Shown here: piece by piece, positions 12,053 through 26,300 of the stretch
Layout of the letters: each line of letters starts with the position of its first letter
Position numbering within the stretch: position 1 is the first letter of the stretch
NCBI GenBank assembly: GCA_963170055.1
Contig: CAUJGJ010000213.1
Location: forward strand, 124,001-188,000
Reading direction: 5' to 3'
Length of the DNA: 64,000 nucleotides
Origin: Halisarca cf. caerulea
Lineage: Eukaryota; Porifera; Demospongiae; Chondrillida; Halisarcidae
The notes under the pieces: generated by a model
The model's database searches: none
What the model saw: the letters and a program-made list of their open reading frames with translations, nothing else
What the model was told of the DNA's origin: nothing
Program-made: the position numbers and the translations under genes

Positions 12053-12676
12053 TAATACCAATATTTGGCACTAGCACCACGCACATTCCCAGTGGACACA
12101 CATGAAGTTTCTTAACTACTGTGGGCCTATTTGTGTAATGTTAGATATGCTGGTGCTAATACCAATATTTGGCACTAGCACCACGCACATTCCCAGTGGA
12201 CACACATGAAGTTTCTGAAGTGCTGTGGGCGTATTTGTGTAATGTTGGATATGCTGGTGCTAATACCAATATTTGGCACTAGCACCACGCACATTCCAAG
12301 TGGAAACACATGACCTTTCTGAAGAGCTGTGGGCGTATTTGTGTAGTGTTGGATATGCTGGTGCTAATACCAATATTTGACACTAGTACCACGCACTTTC
12401 CCAGTGGACAAACATGAAGTTTCTGAAGTGCTGTGGGCGTATTTGTGTAGTGGTTTATATGCTGGTGCTAATACCAATGTTTGGCACTAGCACCACGCAC
12501 ATTCCCAGTGGACACACATGAAGTTTCTGAAGTGCTGTGGGTGTATTTGTGTAAAGTTGGATATGCTGGTGCTAATACCAATATTTGGCACTAGCACCAC
12601 GCACATTCCCAGTGGACACACATGACCTTTCTGAAGTGCTGTGGGCGTATATGTGTAGTGTTGGATATGCTGGTGC
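12053..12676 (+). repeat. Right end of the left type I domain
   Basis: J (GGGCCTATT), K with AAT, a G/H hybrid (CCAAGTGG followed by AAACAC and TGACCTTT), I with CACTTTC, K (CAATGTTTGG, GGGTGTATT) and C (GTATATGTG) close the domain. The G/H hybrid and the I with CACTTTC reappear as neighbours at 38677-38884. Confidence 0.8.
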
Positions 12677-15600
12677 TAATACCAATATTTGGCACTAACA
12701 CCACGCACATTCCCAGTGGACACACATGAAGTTTCTTAATTACTGTGGGCGTATTTGTGTAGTGTTGGATATGCTGGTGCTAATACCAATATTTGGCACT
12801 AGCACCACGCACATTCCCAGTGGACACACATGACCTTTCTGAAGTGCTGTGGGCGTATTTGTGTAGTGTTGGATATGCTGGTGCTAATACCAATATTTGG
12901 CACTAGCACCACGCACATTCCCAGTGGACACACATGACCTTTCTGAAGTGCTGTGGGCGTATTTGTGTAGTGTTGGATATGCTGGTGCTAATACCAATAT
13001 TTGGCACTAGCACCACGCACATTCCCAGTGGACACACATGACCTTTCTGAAGTGCTGTGGGCGTATTTGTGTAGTATTGGATATGCTGGTGCTAATACCA
13101 ATATTTGGCACTAGCACCACGCACATTCCCAGTGGACACACATGACCTTTCTGAAGTGCTGTGGGCGTATTTGTGTAGTGTTGGATATGCTGGTGCTAAT
13201 ACCAATATTTGGCACTAGCACCACGCACATTCCCAGTGGACACACATGACCTTTCTGAAGTGCTGTGGGCGTATTTGTGTAGTGTTGGATATGCTGGTGC
13301 TAATACCAATATTTGGCACTAGCACCACGCACATTCCCAGTGGAAACACATGACCTTTCTGAAGTGCTGTGGGCGTATTTGTGTACTGTTGGATATGCTG
13401 GTGCTAATACCAATATTTGGCACTAACACCACGCACATTCCCAGTGGACACACATGAAGTTTCTTAACTACTGTGGGCGTATTTGTGTAAAGTTGGATAT
13501 GCTGGTGCTAATACCAATATTTGGCACTAGCACCACGCACATTCCCAGTGGACACACATGACCTTTCTGAAGTGCTGTGGGCGTATTTGTGTAGTGTTGG
13601 ATATACTGGTGCTAATACCAATATTTGGCACTAGCACCACGCACATTCCCAGTGGACACACATGAAGTTTCTTAACTACTGTGGGCGTATTTGTGTAATG
13701 TTGGATATGCTGGTGCTAATACCAATATTTGGCACTAGCACCACGCACATTCCCAGTAGACACACATGACCTTTCTGAAGTGCTGTGGGCGTATTTGTGT
13801 AGTGTTGGATATGCTGGTGCTAATACCAATATTTGGCACTAGCACCACGCACATTCCCAGTGGACACACATGAAGTTTCTTAATTACTGTGGGCGTATTT
13901 GTGTAGTGTTGGATATGCTGGTGCTAATACCAATATTTGGCACTAGCACCACGCACATTCCCAGTGGACACACATGACCTTTCTGAAGTGCTGTGGGCGT
14001 ATTTGTGTAGTGTTGGATATGCTGGTGCTAATACCAATATTTGGCACTAGCACCACGCACATTCCCAGTGGACACACATGACCTTTCTGAAGTGCTGTGG
14101 GCGTATTTGTGTAGTGTTGGATATGCTGGTGCTAATACCAATATTTGGCACTAGCACCACGCACATTCCCAGTGGACACACTTAAAGTTTCTGAAGTGCT
14201 GTGGGCGTATTTGTGTAGTATTGGATATGCTGGTGCTAATACCAATATTTGGCACTAGCACCACGCACATTCCCGGTGGACACACATGAAGTTTCTTAAC
14301 TACTGTAAGCGTATTTGTGTAGAGTTGGATATGCTGGTGCTAATACCAATATTTGGCACTAGCACCACTCACATTCCCAGTGGACACACATGACCTTTCT
14401 GAAGTGCTGTGGGCGTATTTGTGTAGTGTTGGATATGCTGGTGCTAATACCAATATTTGGCACTAGTACCACGCACTTTCCCAGTGGACACACATGAAGT
14501 TTCTTAACTACTGTGGGCGTATTTGTGTAATGTTGGATATGCTGGTGCTAATACCAATATTTGGCACTAGCACCACGCACATTTCCAGTGGACACACATG
14601 AAGTTTCTTAATTACTGTGGGCGTATTTGTGTAGTGTTGGATATGCTGGTGCTAATACCAATATTTGGCACTAGCACCACGCACATTCCCAGTGGACACA
14701 CATGACCTTTCTGAAGTGCTGTGGGCGTATTTGTGTAGTGTTGGATATGCTGGTGCTAATACCAATATTTGCCACTAGCACCACGCACATTCCCAGTGGA
14801 CACACATGACCTTTCTGAAGTGCTGTGGGCGTATTTGTGTAGTGTTGGATATGCTGGTGCTTATACCAATATTTGGCACTAACACCACGCACATTCCCAG
14901 TGGACACACATGAAGTTTCTTAACTACTGTGGGCGTATTTGTGTAAAGTTGGATATGCTGGTGCTAATACCAATATTTGGCACTAGCACCACGCACATTC
15001 CCAGTGGACACACATGAAGTTTCTTAACTACTGTGGGCGTATTTGTGTAATGTTGGATATGCTGGTGCTAATACCAATATTTGGCACTAGCACCACGCAC
15101 ATTCCCAGTGGACACACATGAACTTTCTGAAGTGCTGTGGGCGTATTTGTGTAGTGTTGGATATGCTGGTGCTAATACCAATATTTGGCACTAGCACCAC
15201 GCACATTCCCAGTGGACACACATGACCTTTCTGAAGTGCTGTGGGCGTATTTGTGTAGTGTTGTATTTACTGGTGCTAATACCAATATTTGGCACTAGCA
15301 CCACGCACATTCCCAGTGGACACACATGAAGTTTCTTAACTACTGTGGGCGTATTTGTGTAAAGTTGGATATGCTGGTGCTAATACCAATATTTGGCACT
15401 AGCACCACGCACATTCCCAGTGGACACACATGACCTTTCTGAAGTGCTGTGGGCGTATTTGTGTAGTGTTGGATATGCTGGTGCTAATACCAATATTTGG
15501 CACTAGCACCACGCACATTCCCAGTGGACCCACATGAAGTTTCTTAATTACTGTGGGCGTATTTGTGTAGTGTTGGATATGCTGGTGCTAATACCAATAT

Positions 15601-18600
15601 TTGGCACTAGCACCACGCACATTCCCAGTGGACACACATGACCTTTCTGAAGTGCTGTGGGCGTATTTGTGTAGTGTTGGATATGCTGGTGCTAATACCA
15701 ATATTTGGCACTAGCACCACGCACATTCCCAGTGGACACACATGACCTTTCTGAAGTGCTGTGGGCGTATTTGTGTAGTGTTGGATATGCTGGTGCTAAT
15801 ACCAATATTTGGCACTAACACCACGCACATTCCCAGTGGACACACATGAAGTTTCTTAACTACTGTGGGCGTATTTGTGTAAAGTTGGATATGCTGGTGC
15901 TAATACCAATATTTGGCACTAGCACCACGCACATTCCCATTGGACACACATGACCTTTCTGAAGTGCTGTGGGCGTATTTGTGTAGTGTTGGATATGCTG
16001 GTGCTAATACCAATATTTGGCACTAGCACCACGCACATTCCCAGTGGACACACATGACCTTTCTGAAGTGCTGTGGGCGTATTTGTGTAGTGTTGGATAT
16101 GCTGGTGCTAATACCAATATTTGGCACTAACACCACGCACATTCCCAGTGGACACACATGAAGTTTCTTAACTACTGTGGGCGTATTTGTGTAAAGTTGG
16201 ATATGCTGGTGCTAATACCAATATTTGGTACTAGCACCACGCACATTCCCAGTGGACACACATGACCTTTCTGAAGTGCTGTGGGCGTATTTGTGTAGTG
16301 TTGGATATACTGGTGCTAATACCAATATTTGGCACTAGCACCACGCACATTCCCAGTGGACACACATGAAGTTTCTTAACTACTGTGGGCGTATTTGTGT
16401 AATGTTGGATATGCTGGTGCTAATACCAATATTTGGCACTAGCACCACGCACATTCCCAGTGGACACACATGACCTTTCTGAAGTGCTGTGGGCGTATTT
16501 GTGTAGTGTTGGATATGCTGGTGCTAATACCAATATTTGGCACTAGCACCACGCACATTCCCAGTGGACACACATGACCTTTCTGAAGTGCTGTGGGCGT
16601 ATTTGTGTAGTGTTGGATATACTGGTGCTAATACCAATATTTGGCACTAGCACCACGCACATTCCCAGTGGACACACATGAAGTTTCTTAACTACTGTGG
16701 GCGTATTTGTGTAAAGTTGGATATGCTGGTGCTAATACCAATATTTGGCACTAGCACCACGCACATTCCCAGTGGACACACATGACCTTTCTGAAGTGCT
16801 GTGGGCGTATTTGTGTAGTGTTGGATATGCTGGTGCTAATACCAATATTTGGCACTAGCACCACGCACATTCCCAGTGGACCCACATGAAGTTTCTTAAT
16901 TACTGTGGGCGTATTTGTGTAGTGTTGGATATGCTGGTGCTAATACCAATATTTGGCACTAGCACCACGCACATTCCCAGTGGACACACATGAAGTTTCT
17001 GAAGTGCTGTGGGCGTATTTGTGTAGTGTTGGATATGCTGGTGCTAATACCAATATTTGGCACTAGCACCACGCACATTCCCAGTGGACACACATGACCT
17101 TTCTGAAGTGCTGTGGGCGTATTTGTGTAGTGTTGGATATGCTGGTGCTAATACCAATATTTGGCACTAACACCACGCACATTCCCAGTGGACACACATG
17201 AAGTTTCTTAACTACTGTGGGCGTATTTGTGTAAAGTTGGATATGCTGGTGCTAATACCAATATTTGGCACTAGCACCACGCACATTCCCAGTGGACACA
17301 CATGACCTTTCTGAAGTGCTGTGGGCGTATTTGTGTAGTGTTGGATATGCTGGTGCTAATACCAATATTTGGCACTAGCACCACGCACATTCCCAGTGGA
17401 CACACATGACCTTTCTGAAGTGCTGTGGGCGTATTTGTGTAGTGTTGGATATGCTGGTGCTAATACCAATATTTGGCACTAACACCACGCACATTCCCAG
17501 TGGACACACATGAAGTTTCTTAACTACTGTGGGCGTATTTGTGTAAAGTTGGATATGCTGGTGCTAATACCAATATTTGGTACTAGCACCACGCACATTC
17601 CCAGTGGACACACATGACCTTTCTGAAGTGCTGTGGGCGTATTTTTGTAGTGTTGGATATGCTGGTGCTAATACCAATATTTGGCACTAGCACCACGCAC
17701 ATTCCCAGTGGACACACATGAAGTTTCTTAACTACTGTGGGCGTATTTGTGTAATGTTGGATATGCTGGTGCTAATACCAATATTTGGCACTAGCACCAC
17801 GCACATTCCCAGTGGACACACATGACCTTTCTGAAGTGCTGTGGGCGTATTTGTGTAGTGTTGGATATGCTGGTGCTAATACCAATATTTGGCACTAGCA
17901 CCACGCACATTCCCAGTGGACACACATGAAGTTTCTTAACTACTGTGGGCGTATTTGTGTAATGTTGGATATGCTGGTGCTAATACCAATATTTGGCACT
18001 AGCACCACGCACATTCCCAGTGGACACACATGACCTTTCTGAAGTGCTGTGGGCGTATTTGTGTAGTGTTGGATATGCTGGTGCTAATACCAATATTTGG
18101 CACTAGCACCACGCACATTCCCAGTGGACACACATGAAGTTTCTTAATTACTGTGGGCGTATTTGTGTAGTGTTGGATATGCTGGTGCTAATACCAATAT
18201 TTGGCACTAGCACCACGCACATTCCCAGTGGACACACATGACCTTTCTGAAGTGCTGTGGGCGTATTTGTGTAGTGTTGGATATGCTGGTGCTAATACCA
18301 ATATTTGGCACTAGCACCACGCACATTCCCAGTGGACACACATGACCTTTCTGAAGTGCTGTGGGCGTATTTGTGTAGTGTTGGATATGCTGGTGCTAAT
18401 ACCAATATTTGGCACTAGCACCACGCACATTCCCAGTGGACACACATGAAGTTTCTTAACTACTGTGGGCGTATTTGTGTAAAGTTGGATATGCTGGTGC
18501 TAATACCAATATTTGGCACTAGCACCACGCACATTCTCAGTGGACACACATGACCTTTCTGAAGTGCTGTGGGCGTATTTGTGTAGTGTTGGATATGCTG

Positions 18601-19540
18601 GTGCTAATACCAATATTTGGCACTAACACCACGCACATTCCCAGTGGACACACATGAAGTTTCTTAACTACTGTGGGCGTATTTGTGTAAAGTTGGATAT
18701 GCTGGTGCTAATACCAATATTTGGCACTAGCACCACGCACATTCCCAGTGGACACACATGACCTTTCTGAAGTGCTGTGGGCGTATTTGTGTAGTGTTGG
18801 ATATGCTGGTGCTAATACCAATATTTGGCACTAGCACCACGCACATTCCCAGTGGACCCACATGAAGTTTCTTAATTACTGTGGGCGTATTTGTGTAGTG
18901 TTGGATATGCTGGTGCTAATACCAATATTTGGCACTAGCACCACGCACATTCCCAGTGGACACACATGACCTTTCTGAAGTGCTGTGGGCGTATTTGTGT
19001 AGTGTTGGATATGCTGGTGCTAATACCAATATTTGGCAATAGCACCACGCACATTCCCAGTGGACACACATGACCTTTCTGAAGTGCTGTGGGCGTATTT
19101 GTGTAGTGTTGGATATGCTGGTGCTAATACCAATATTTGGCACTAACACCACGCACATTCCCAGTGGACACACATGAAGTTTCTTAACTACTGTGGGCGT
19201 ATTTGTGTAAAGTTGGATATGCTGGTGCTAATACCAATATTTGGCACTAGCACCACGCACATTCCCAGTGGACACACATGACCTTTCTGAAGTGCTGTGG
19301 GCGTATTTGTGTAGTGTTGGATATGCTGGTGCTAATACCAATATTTGGCACTAGCACCACGCACATTCCCAGTGGACACACATGACCTTTCTTAAGTGCT
19401 GTGGGCGTATTTGTGTAGTGTTGGATATGCTGGTGCTAATACCAATATTTGGCACTAACACCACGCACATTCCCAGTGGACACACATGAAGTTTCTTAAC
19501 TACTGTGGGCGTATTTGTGTAAAGTTGGATATGCTGGTGC
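12677..19540 (+). repeat. Type II domain, irregular C/T/A*/F arrangement
   Basis: From here C dominates, interrupted by T, A*, F and K. A run of C-like monomers occupies 12781-13404. A Q monomer at 14237 is followed by a CACTCAC monomer at 14341. From about 15.3 kb the typical string is C T C C A*, with T often carrying GGACCCAC (15521, 16873, 18855). I could not assign one fixed HOR length; spacings between like monomers vary. Confidence 0.8.
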
Positions 19541-22500
19541 TAATACCAATATTTGGCACTAGCACCACGCACATTCCCAGTGGACACACATGACCTTTCT
19601 GAAGTTCTGTGGGCGTATTTGTGTAGTGTTGGATATACTGGTGCTAATACCAATATTTGGCACTAGCACCACGCACATTCCCAGTGGACACACATGAAGT
19701 TTCTTAACTACTGTGGGCGTATTTGTGTAGTGTTGGATATGCTGGTGCTAATACCAATATTTGGCACTAGCACCACGCACATTCCCAGTGGACACACATG
19801 ACCTTTCTGAAGTGCTGTGGGCGTATTTGTGTAGTGTTGGATATGCTGGTGCTAATACCAATATTTGGCACTAGCACCACGCACATTCCCAGTGGACACA
19901 CATGAAGTTTCTTAATTACTGTGGGCGTATTTGTGTAGTGTTGGATATGCTGGTGCTAATACCAATATTTGGCACTAGCACCACGCACATTCCCAGTGGA
20001 CACACATGACCTTTCTGAAGTGCTGTGGGCGTATTTGTGTAGTGTTGGATATGCTGGTGCTAATACCAATATTTGGCACTAGCACCACGCACATTCCCAG
20101 TGGACACACATGACCTTTCTGAAGTGCTGTGGGCGTATTTGTGTAGTGTTGGATATGCTGGTGCTAATACCAATATTTGGCACTAACACCACGCACATTC
20201 CCAGTGGACACACATGAAGTTTCTTAACTACTGTGGGCGTATTTGTGTAAAGTTGGATATGCTGGTGCTAATACCAATATTTGGCACTAGCACCACGCAC
20301 ATTCCCAGTGGACACACATGACCTTTCTGAAGTGCTGTGGGCGTATTTGTGTAGTGTTGGATATGCTGGTGCTAATACCAATATTTGGCACTAACACCAC
20401 GCACATTCCCAGTGGACACACATGAAGTTTCTTAACTACTGTGGGCGTATTTGTGTAAAGTTGGATATGCTGGTGCTAATACCAATATTTGGCACTAGCA
20501 CCACGCACATTCCCAGTGGACACACATGACCTTTCTGAAGTGCTGTGGGCGTATTTGTGTAGTGTTGGATATGCTGGTGCTAATACCAATATTTGGCACT
20601 AACACCACGCACATTCCCAGTGGACACACATGAACTTTCTTAACTACTGTGGGCGTATTTGTGTAAAGTTGGATATGCTGGTGCTAATACCAATATTTGG
20701 CACTAGCACCACGCACATTCCCAGTGGACACACATGACCTTTCTGAAGTTCTGTGGGCGTATTTGTGTAGTGTTGGATATACTGGTGCTAATACCAATAT
20801 TTGGCACTAGCACCACGCACATTCCCAGTGGACACACATGAAGTTTCTTAACTACTGTGGGCGTATTTGTGTAATGTTGGATATGCTGGTGCTAATACCA
20901 ATATTTGGCACTAGCACCACGCACATTCCCAGTGGACACACATGACCTTTCTGAAGTGCTGTGGGCGTATTTGTGTAGTGTTGGATATGCTGGTGCTAAT
21001 ACCAATATTTGGCACTAGCACCACGCACATTCCCAGTGGACACACATGAAGTTTCTTAACTACTGTGGGCGTATTTGTGTAATGTTGGATATGCTGGTGC
21101 TAATACCAATATTTGGCACTAGCACCACGCACATTCCCAGTGGACACACATGACCTTTCTGAAGTGCTGTGGGCGTATTTGTGTAGTGTTGGATATGCTG
21201 GTGCTAATACCAATATTTGGCACTAGCACCACGCACATTCCCAGTGGACACACATGACCTTTCTGAAGTGCTGTGGGCGTATTTGTGTAGTGTTGGATAT
21301 GCTGGTGCTAATACCAATATTTGGCACTAGCACCACGCACATTCCCAGTGGACACACATGACCTTTCTGAAGTGCTGTGGGCGTATTTGTGTAGTGTTGG
21401 ATATGCTGGTGCTAATACCAATATTTGGCACTAACACCACGCACATTCCCAGTGGACACACATGAAGTTTCTTAACTACTGTGGGCGTATTTGTGTAAAG
21501 TTGGATATGCTGGTGCTAATACCAATATTTGGCACTAGCACCACGCACATTCCCAGTGGACACACATGACCTTTCTGAAGTGCTGTGGGCGTATTTGTGT
21601 AGTGTTGGATATGCTGGTGCTAATACCAATATTTGGCACTAGCACCACGCACATTCCCAGTGGACACACATGACCTTTCTGAAGTGCTGTGGGCGTATTT
21701 GTGTAGTGTTGGATATGCTGGTGCTAATACCAATATTTGGCACTAACACCACGCACATTCCCAGTGGACACACATGAAGTTTCTTAACTACTGTGGGCGT
21801 ATTTGTGTAAAGTTGGATATGCTGGTGCTAATACCAATATTTGGCACTAGCACCACGCACATTCCCAGTGGACACACATGACCTTTCTGAAGTTCTGTGG
21901 GCGTATTTGTGTAGTGTTGGATATACTGGTGCTAATACCAATATTTGGCACTAGCACCACGCACATTCCCAGTGGACACACATGAAGTTTCTTAACTACT
22001 GTGGGCGTATTTGTGTAATGTTGGATATGCTGGTGCTAATACCAATATTTGGCACTAGCACCACGCACATTCCCAGTGGACACACATGACCTTTCTGAAG
22101 TGCTGTGGGCGTATTTGTGTAGTGTTGGATATGCTGGTGCTAATACCAATATTTGGCACTAGCACCACGCACATTCCCAGTGGACCCACATGAAGTTTCT
22201 TAATTACTGTGGGCGTATTTGTGTAGTGTTGGATATGCTGGTGCTAATACCAATATTTGGCACTAGCACCACGCACATTCCCAGTGGACACACATGACCT
22301 TTCTGAAGTGCTGTGGGCGTATTTGTGTAGTGTTGGATATGCTGGTGCTAATACCAATATTTGGCACTAGCACCACGCACATTCCCAGTGGACACACATG
22401 ACCTTTCTGAAGTGCTGTGGGCGTATTTGTGTAGTGTTGGATATGCTGGTGCTAATACCAATATTTGGAACTAACACCACGCACATTCCCAGTGGACACA

Positions 22501-22972
22501 CATGAAGTTTCTTAACTACTGTGGGCGTATTTGTGTAAAGTTGGATATGCTGGTGCTAATGCCAATATTTGGCACTAGCACCACGCACATTCCCAGTGGA
22601 CACACATGACCTTTCTGAAGTGCTGTGGGCGTATTTGTGTAGTGTTGGATATGCTGGTGCTAATACCAATATTTGGCACTAACACCACGCACATTCCCAG
22701 TGGACACACATGAAGTTTCTTAACTACTGTGGGCGTATTTGTGTAATGTTGGATATGCTGGTGCTAATACCAATATTTGGCACTAGCACCACGCACATTC
22801 CCAGTAGACACACATGACCTTTCTGAAGTGCTGTGGGCGTATTTGTGTAGTGTTGGATATGCTGGTTCTAATACCAATATTTGGCACTAGTACCACGCAC
22901 ATTCCCAGTGGACACACATGAAGTTTCTTAACTACTGTGGGCGTATTTGTGTAAAGTTGGATATGCTGGTGC
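19541..22972 (+). repeat. Type II HOR with 1144-bp spacing, three units
   Basis: A C monomer with GAAGTTC and GATATACTGG begins units at 19541, 20685 and 21829, exactly 11 monomers apart. The interiors differ: C F C T C C A* C A* C A*; then C F C F C C C A* C C A*; then C F C T C C A* C A* C A. The spacing is kept although the order is not, which suggests exchange between units in register. Confidence 0.85.
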
Positions 22973-24116
22973 TAATACCAATATTTGGCACTAGCACCAC
23001 TCACATTTCCAGTGGACACACATGAAGTTTCTTAATTACTGTGGGCGTATTTGTGTAGTGTTGGATATGCTGGTGCTAATACCAATATTTGGCACTAGCA
23101 CCACGCACATTCCCAGTGGACACACATGACCTTTCTGAAGTGCTGTGGGCGTATTTGTGTAGTGTTGGATATGCTGGTGCTAATACCAATATTTGGCACT
23201 AGCACCACGCACATTCCCAGTGGACACACATGACCTTTCTGAAGTGCTGTGGGCGTATTTGTGTAGTGTTGGATATGCTGGTGCTAATACCAATATTTGG
23301 CAAAAACACCACGCACATTCCCAGTGGACACACATGAAGTTTCTTAACTACTGTGGGCGTATTTGTGTATAGTTGGATATGCTGGTGCTAATACCAATAT
23401 TTGGCACTAGCACCACGCACATTCCCAGTGGACACACATGACCTTTCTGAAGTGCTGTGGGCGTATTTGTGTAGTGTTGGATATGCTGGTGCTAATACCA
23501 ATATTTGGCACTAACACCACGCACATTCCCAGTGGACACACATGAAGTTTCTTAACTACTGTGGGCGTATTTGTGTAAAGTTGGATATGCTGGTGCTAAT
23601 ACCAATATTTGGCACTAGCACCACGCACATTCCCAGTGGACACACATGACCTTTCTGAAGTGCTGTGGGCGTATTTGTGTAGTGTTGGATATGCTGGTGC
23701 TAATACCAATATTTGGCACTAGCACCACGCACATTCCCAGTGGACCCACATGAAGTTTCTTAATTACTGTGGGCGTATTTGTGTAGTGTTGGATATGCTG
23801 GTGCTAATACCAATATTTGGCACTAGCACCACGCACATTCCCAGTGGACACACATGACCTTTCTGAAGTGCTGTGGGCGTATTTGTGTAGTGTTGGATAT
23901 GCTGGTGCTAATACCAATATTTGGCACTAGCACCACGCACATTCCCAGTGGACACACATGACCTTTCTGAAGTGCTGTGGGCGTATTTGTGTAGTGTTGG
24001 ATATGCTGGTGCTAATACCAATATTTGGCACTAACACCACGCACATTCCCAGTGGACACACATGAAGTTTCTTAACTACTGTGGGCGTATTTGTGTAAAG
24101 TTGGATATGCTGGTGC
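22973..24116 (+). repeat. Irregular type II stretch, 11 monomers
   Basis: T with CACTCACATTTCC opens, then C C, an A* with CAAAAACACC and GTATAG, C A* C, T with GGACCCAC, C C A*. The length again equals 11 monomers, but the starting marker differs from the preceding units. Confidence 0.75.
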
Positions 24117-25468
24117 TAATACCAATATTTGGCACTAGCACCACGCACATTCCCAGTGGACACACATGACCTTTCTGAAGTGCTGTGGGCGTGTTTGTGA
24201 AGTGTTGGATATACTGGTGCTAATACCAATATTTGGCACTAGCACCACGCACATTCCCAGTGGACACACATGAAGTTTCTTAACTACTGTGGGCGTATTT
24301 GTGTAATGTTGGATATGCTGGTGCTAATACCAATATTTGGCACTAGCACCACGCACATTCCCAGTGAACACACATGACCTTTCTGAAGTGCTGTGGGCGT
24401 ATTTGTGTAGTGTTGGATATGCTGGTGCTAATACCAATATTTGGCACTAGAACCACGCACATTCCCAGTGGACACACATGAAGTTTCTTAATTACTGTGG
24501 GCGTATTTGTGTAGTGTTGGATATGCTGGTGCTAATACCAATATTTGGCACTAGCACCACGCACATTCCCAGTGGACACACATGACCTTTCTGAAGTGCT
24601 GTGGGCGTATTTGTGTAGTGTTGGATATGCTGGTGCTAATACCAATATTTGGCACTAGCACCACGCACATTCCCAGTGGACACACATGACCTTTCTGAAG
24701 TGCTGTGGGCGTATTTGTGTAGTGTTGGATATGCTGGTGCTTATACCAATATTTGGAACTAACACCACGCACATTCCCAGTGGACACACATGAAGTTTCT
24801 TAACTACTGTGGGCGTATTTGTGTAAAGTTGGATATGCTGGTGCTAATACCAATATTTGGCACTAGCACCACGCACATTCCCAGTGGACACACATGACCT
24901 TTCTGAAGTGCTGTGGGCGTATTTGTGTAGTGTTGGATATGCTGGTGCTAATACCAATATTTGGCACTAGCACCACGCACATTCCCAGTGGACACACATG
25001 ACCTTTCTGAAGTGCTGTGGGCGTATTTGTGTAGTGTTGGATATGCTGGTGCTAATACCAATATTTGGCACTAGCACCACGCACATTCCCAGTGGACACA
25101 CATGAAGTTTCTTAATTACTGTGGGCGTATTTGTGTAGTGTTGGATATGCTGGTGCTAATACCAATATTTGGCACTAGCACCACGCACATTCCCAGTGGA
25201 CACACATGACCTTTCTGAAGTGCTGTGGGCGTATTTGTGTAGTGTTGGATATGCTGGTGCTAATACCAATATTTGGCACTAGCACCACGCACATTCCCAG
25301 TGGACACACATGACCTTTCTGAAGTGCTGTGGGCGTATTTGTGTAGTGTTGGATATGCTGGTGCTAATACCAATATTTGGCACTAAATCAACGCACATTC
25401 CCAGTGGACACACATGAAGTTTCTTAACTACTGTGGGCGTATTTGTGTAAAGTTGGATATGCTGGTGC
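24117..25468 (+). repeat. 13-monomer unit (1352 bp), copy 1
   Basis: A C monomer with GTGTTTGTGAAG and GATATACTGG, then F, C (CCAGTGAACAC), T, C, C, A* (GGAACTAACACC) and C recur at +1352. Copy 1 continues C T C C and an A* with CTAAATCAACG. Confidence 0.85.
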
Positions 25469-26300
25469 TAATACCAATATTTGGCACTAGCACCACGCAC
25501 ATTCCCAGTGGACACACATGACCTTTCTGAAGTGCTGTGGGCGTGTTTGTGAAGTGTTGGATATACTGGTGCTAATACCAATATTTGGCACTAGCACCAC
25601 GCACATTCCCAGTGGACACACATGAAGTTTCTTAACTACTGTGGGCGTATTTGTGTAATGTTGGATATGCTGGTGCTAATACCAATATTTGGCAATAGCA
25701 CCACGCACATTCCCAGTGAACACACATGACCTTTCTGAAGTGCTGTGGGCGTATTTGTGTAGTGTTGGATATGCTGGTGCTAATACCAATATTTGGCACT
25801 AGCACCACGCACATTCCCAGTGGACACACATGAAGTTTCTTAATTACTGTGGGCGTATTTGTGTAGTGTTGGATATGCTGGTGCTAATACCAATATTTGG
25901 CACTAGCACCACGCACATTCCCAGTGGACACACATGACCTTTCTGAAGTGCTGTGGGCGTATTTGTGTAGTGTTGGATATGCTGGTGCTAATACCAATAT
26001 TTGGCACTAGCACCACGCACATTCCCAGTGGACACACATGACCTTTCCGAAGTGCTGTAGGCGTATTTGTGTAGTGTTGGATATGCTGGTGCTAATACCA
26101 ATATTTGGAACTAACACCACGCACATTCCCAGTGGACACACATGAAGTTTCTTAACTACTGTGGGCGTATTTGTGTAATGTTGGATATGCTGGTGCTAAT
26201 ACCAATATTTGGCACTAGCACCACGCACATTCCCAGTGGACACACATGACCTTTCTGAAGTGCTGTGGGCGTATTTGTGTAGTGTTGGATATGCTGGTGC
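25469..26300 (+). repeat. 13-monomer unit, copy 2, first 8 monomers
   Basis: The GTGTTTGTGAAG monomer, CCAGTGAACAC and GGAACTAACACC markers match 24117-24948 at +1352. The A* here has AAT in place of AAA, and the sixth monomer has TTTCCGAAG with GTAGGCG. From 26301 it diverges to two T monomers (TACCGTGG, then CACTACCACC). Confidence 0.82.
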
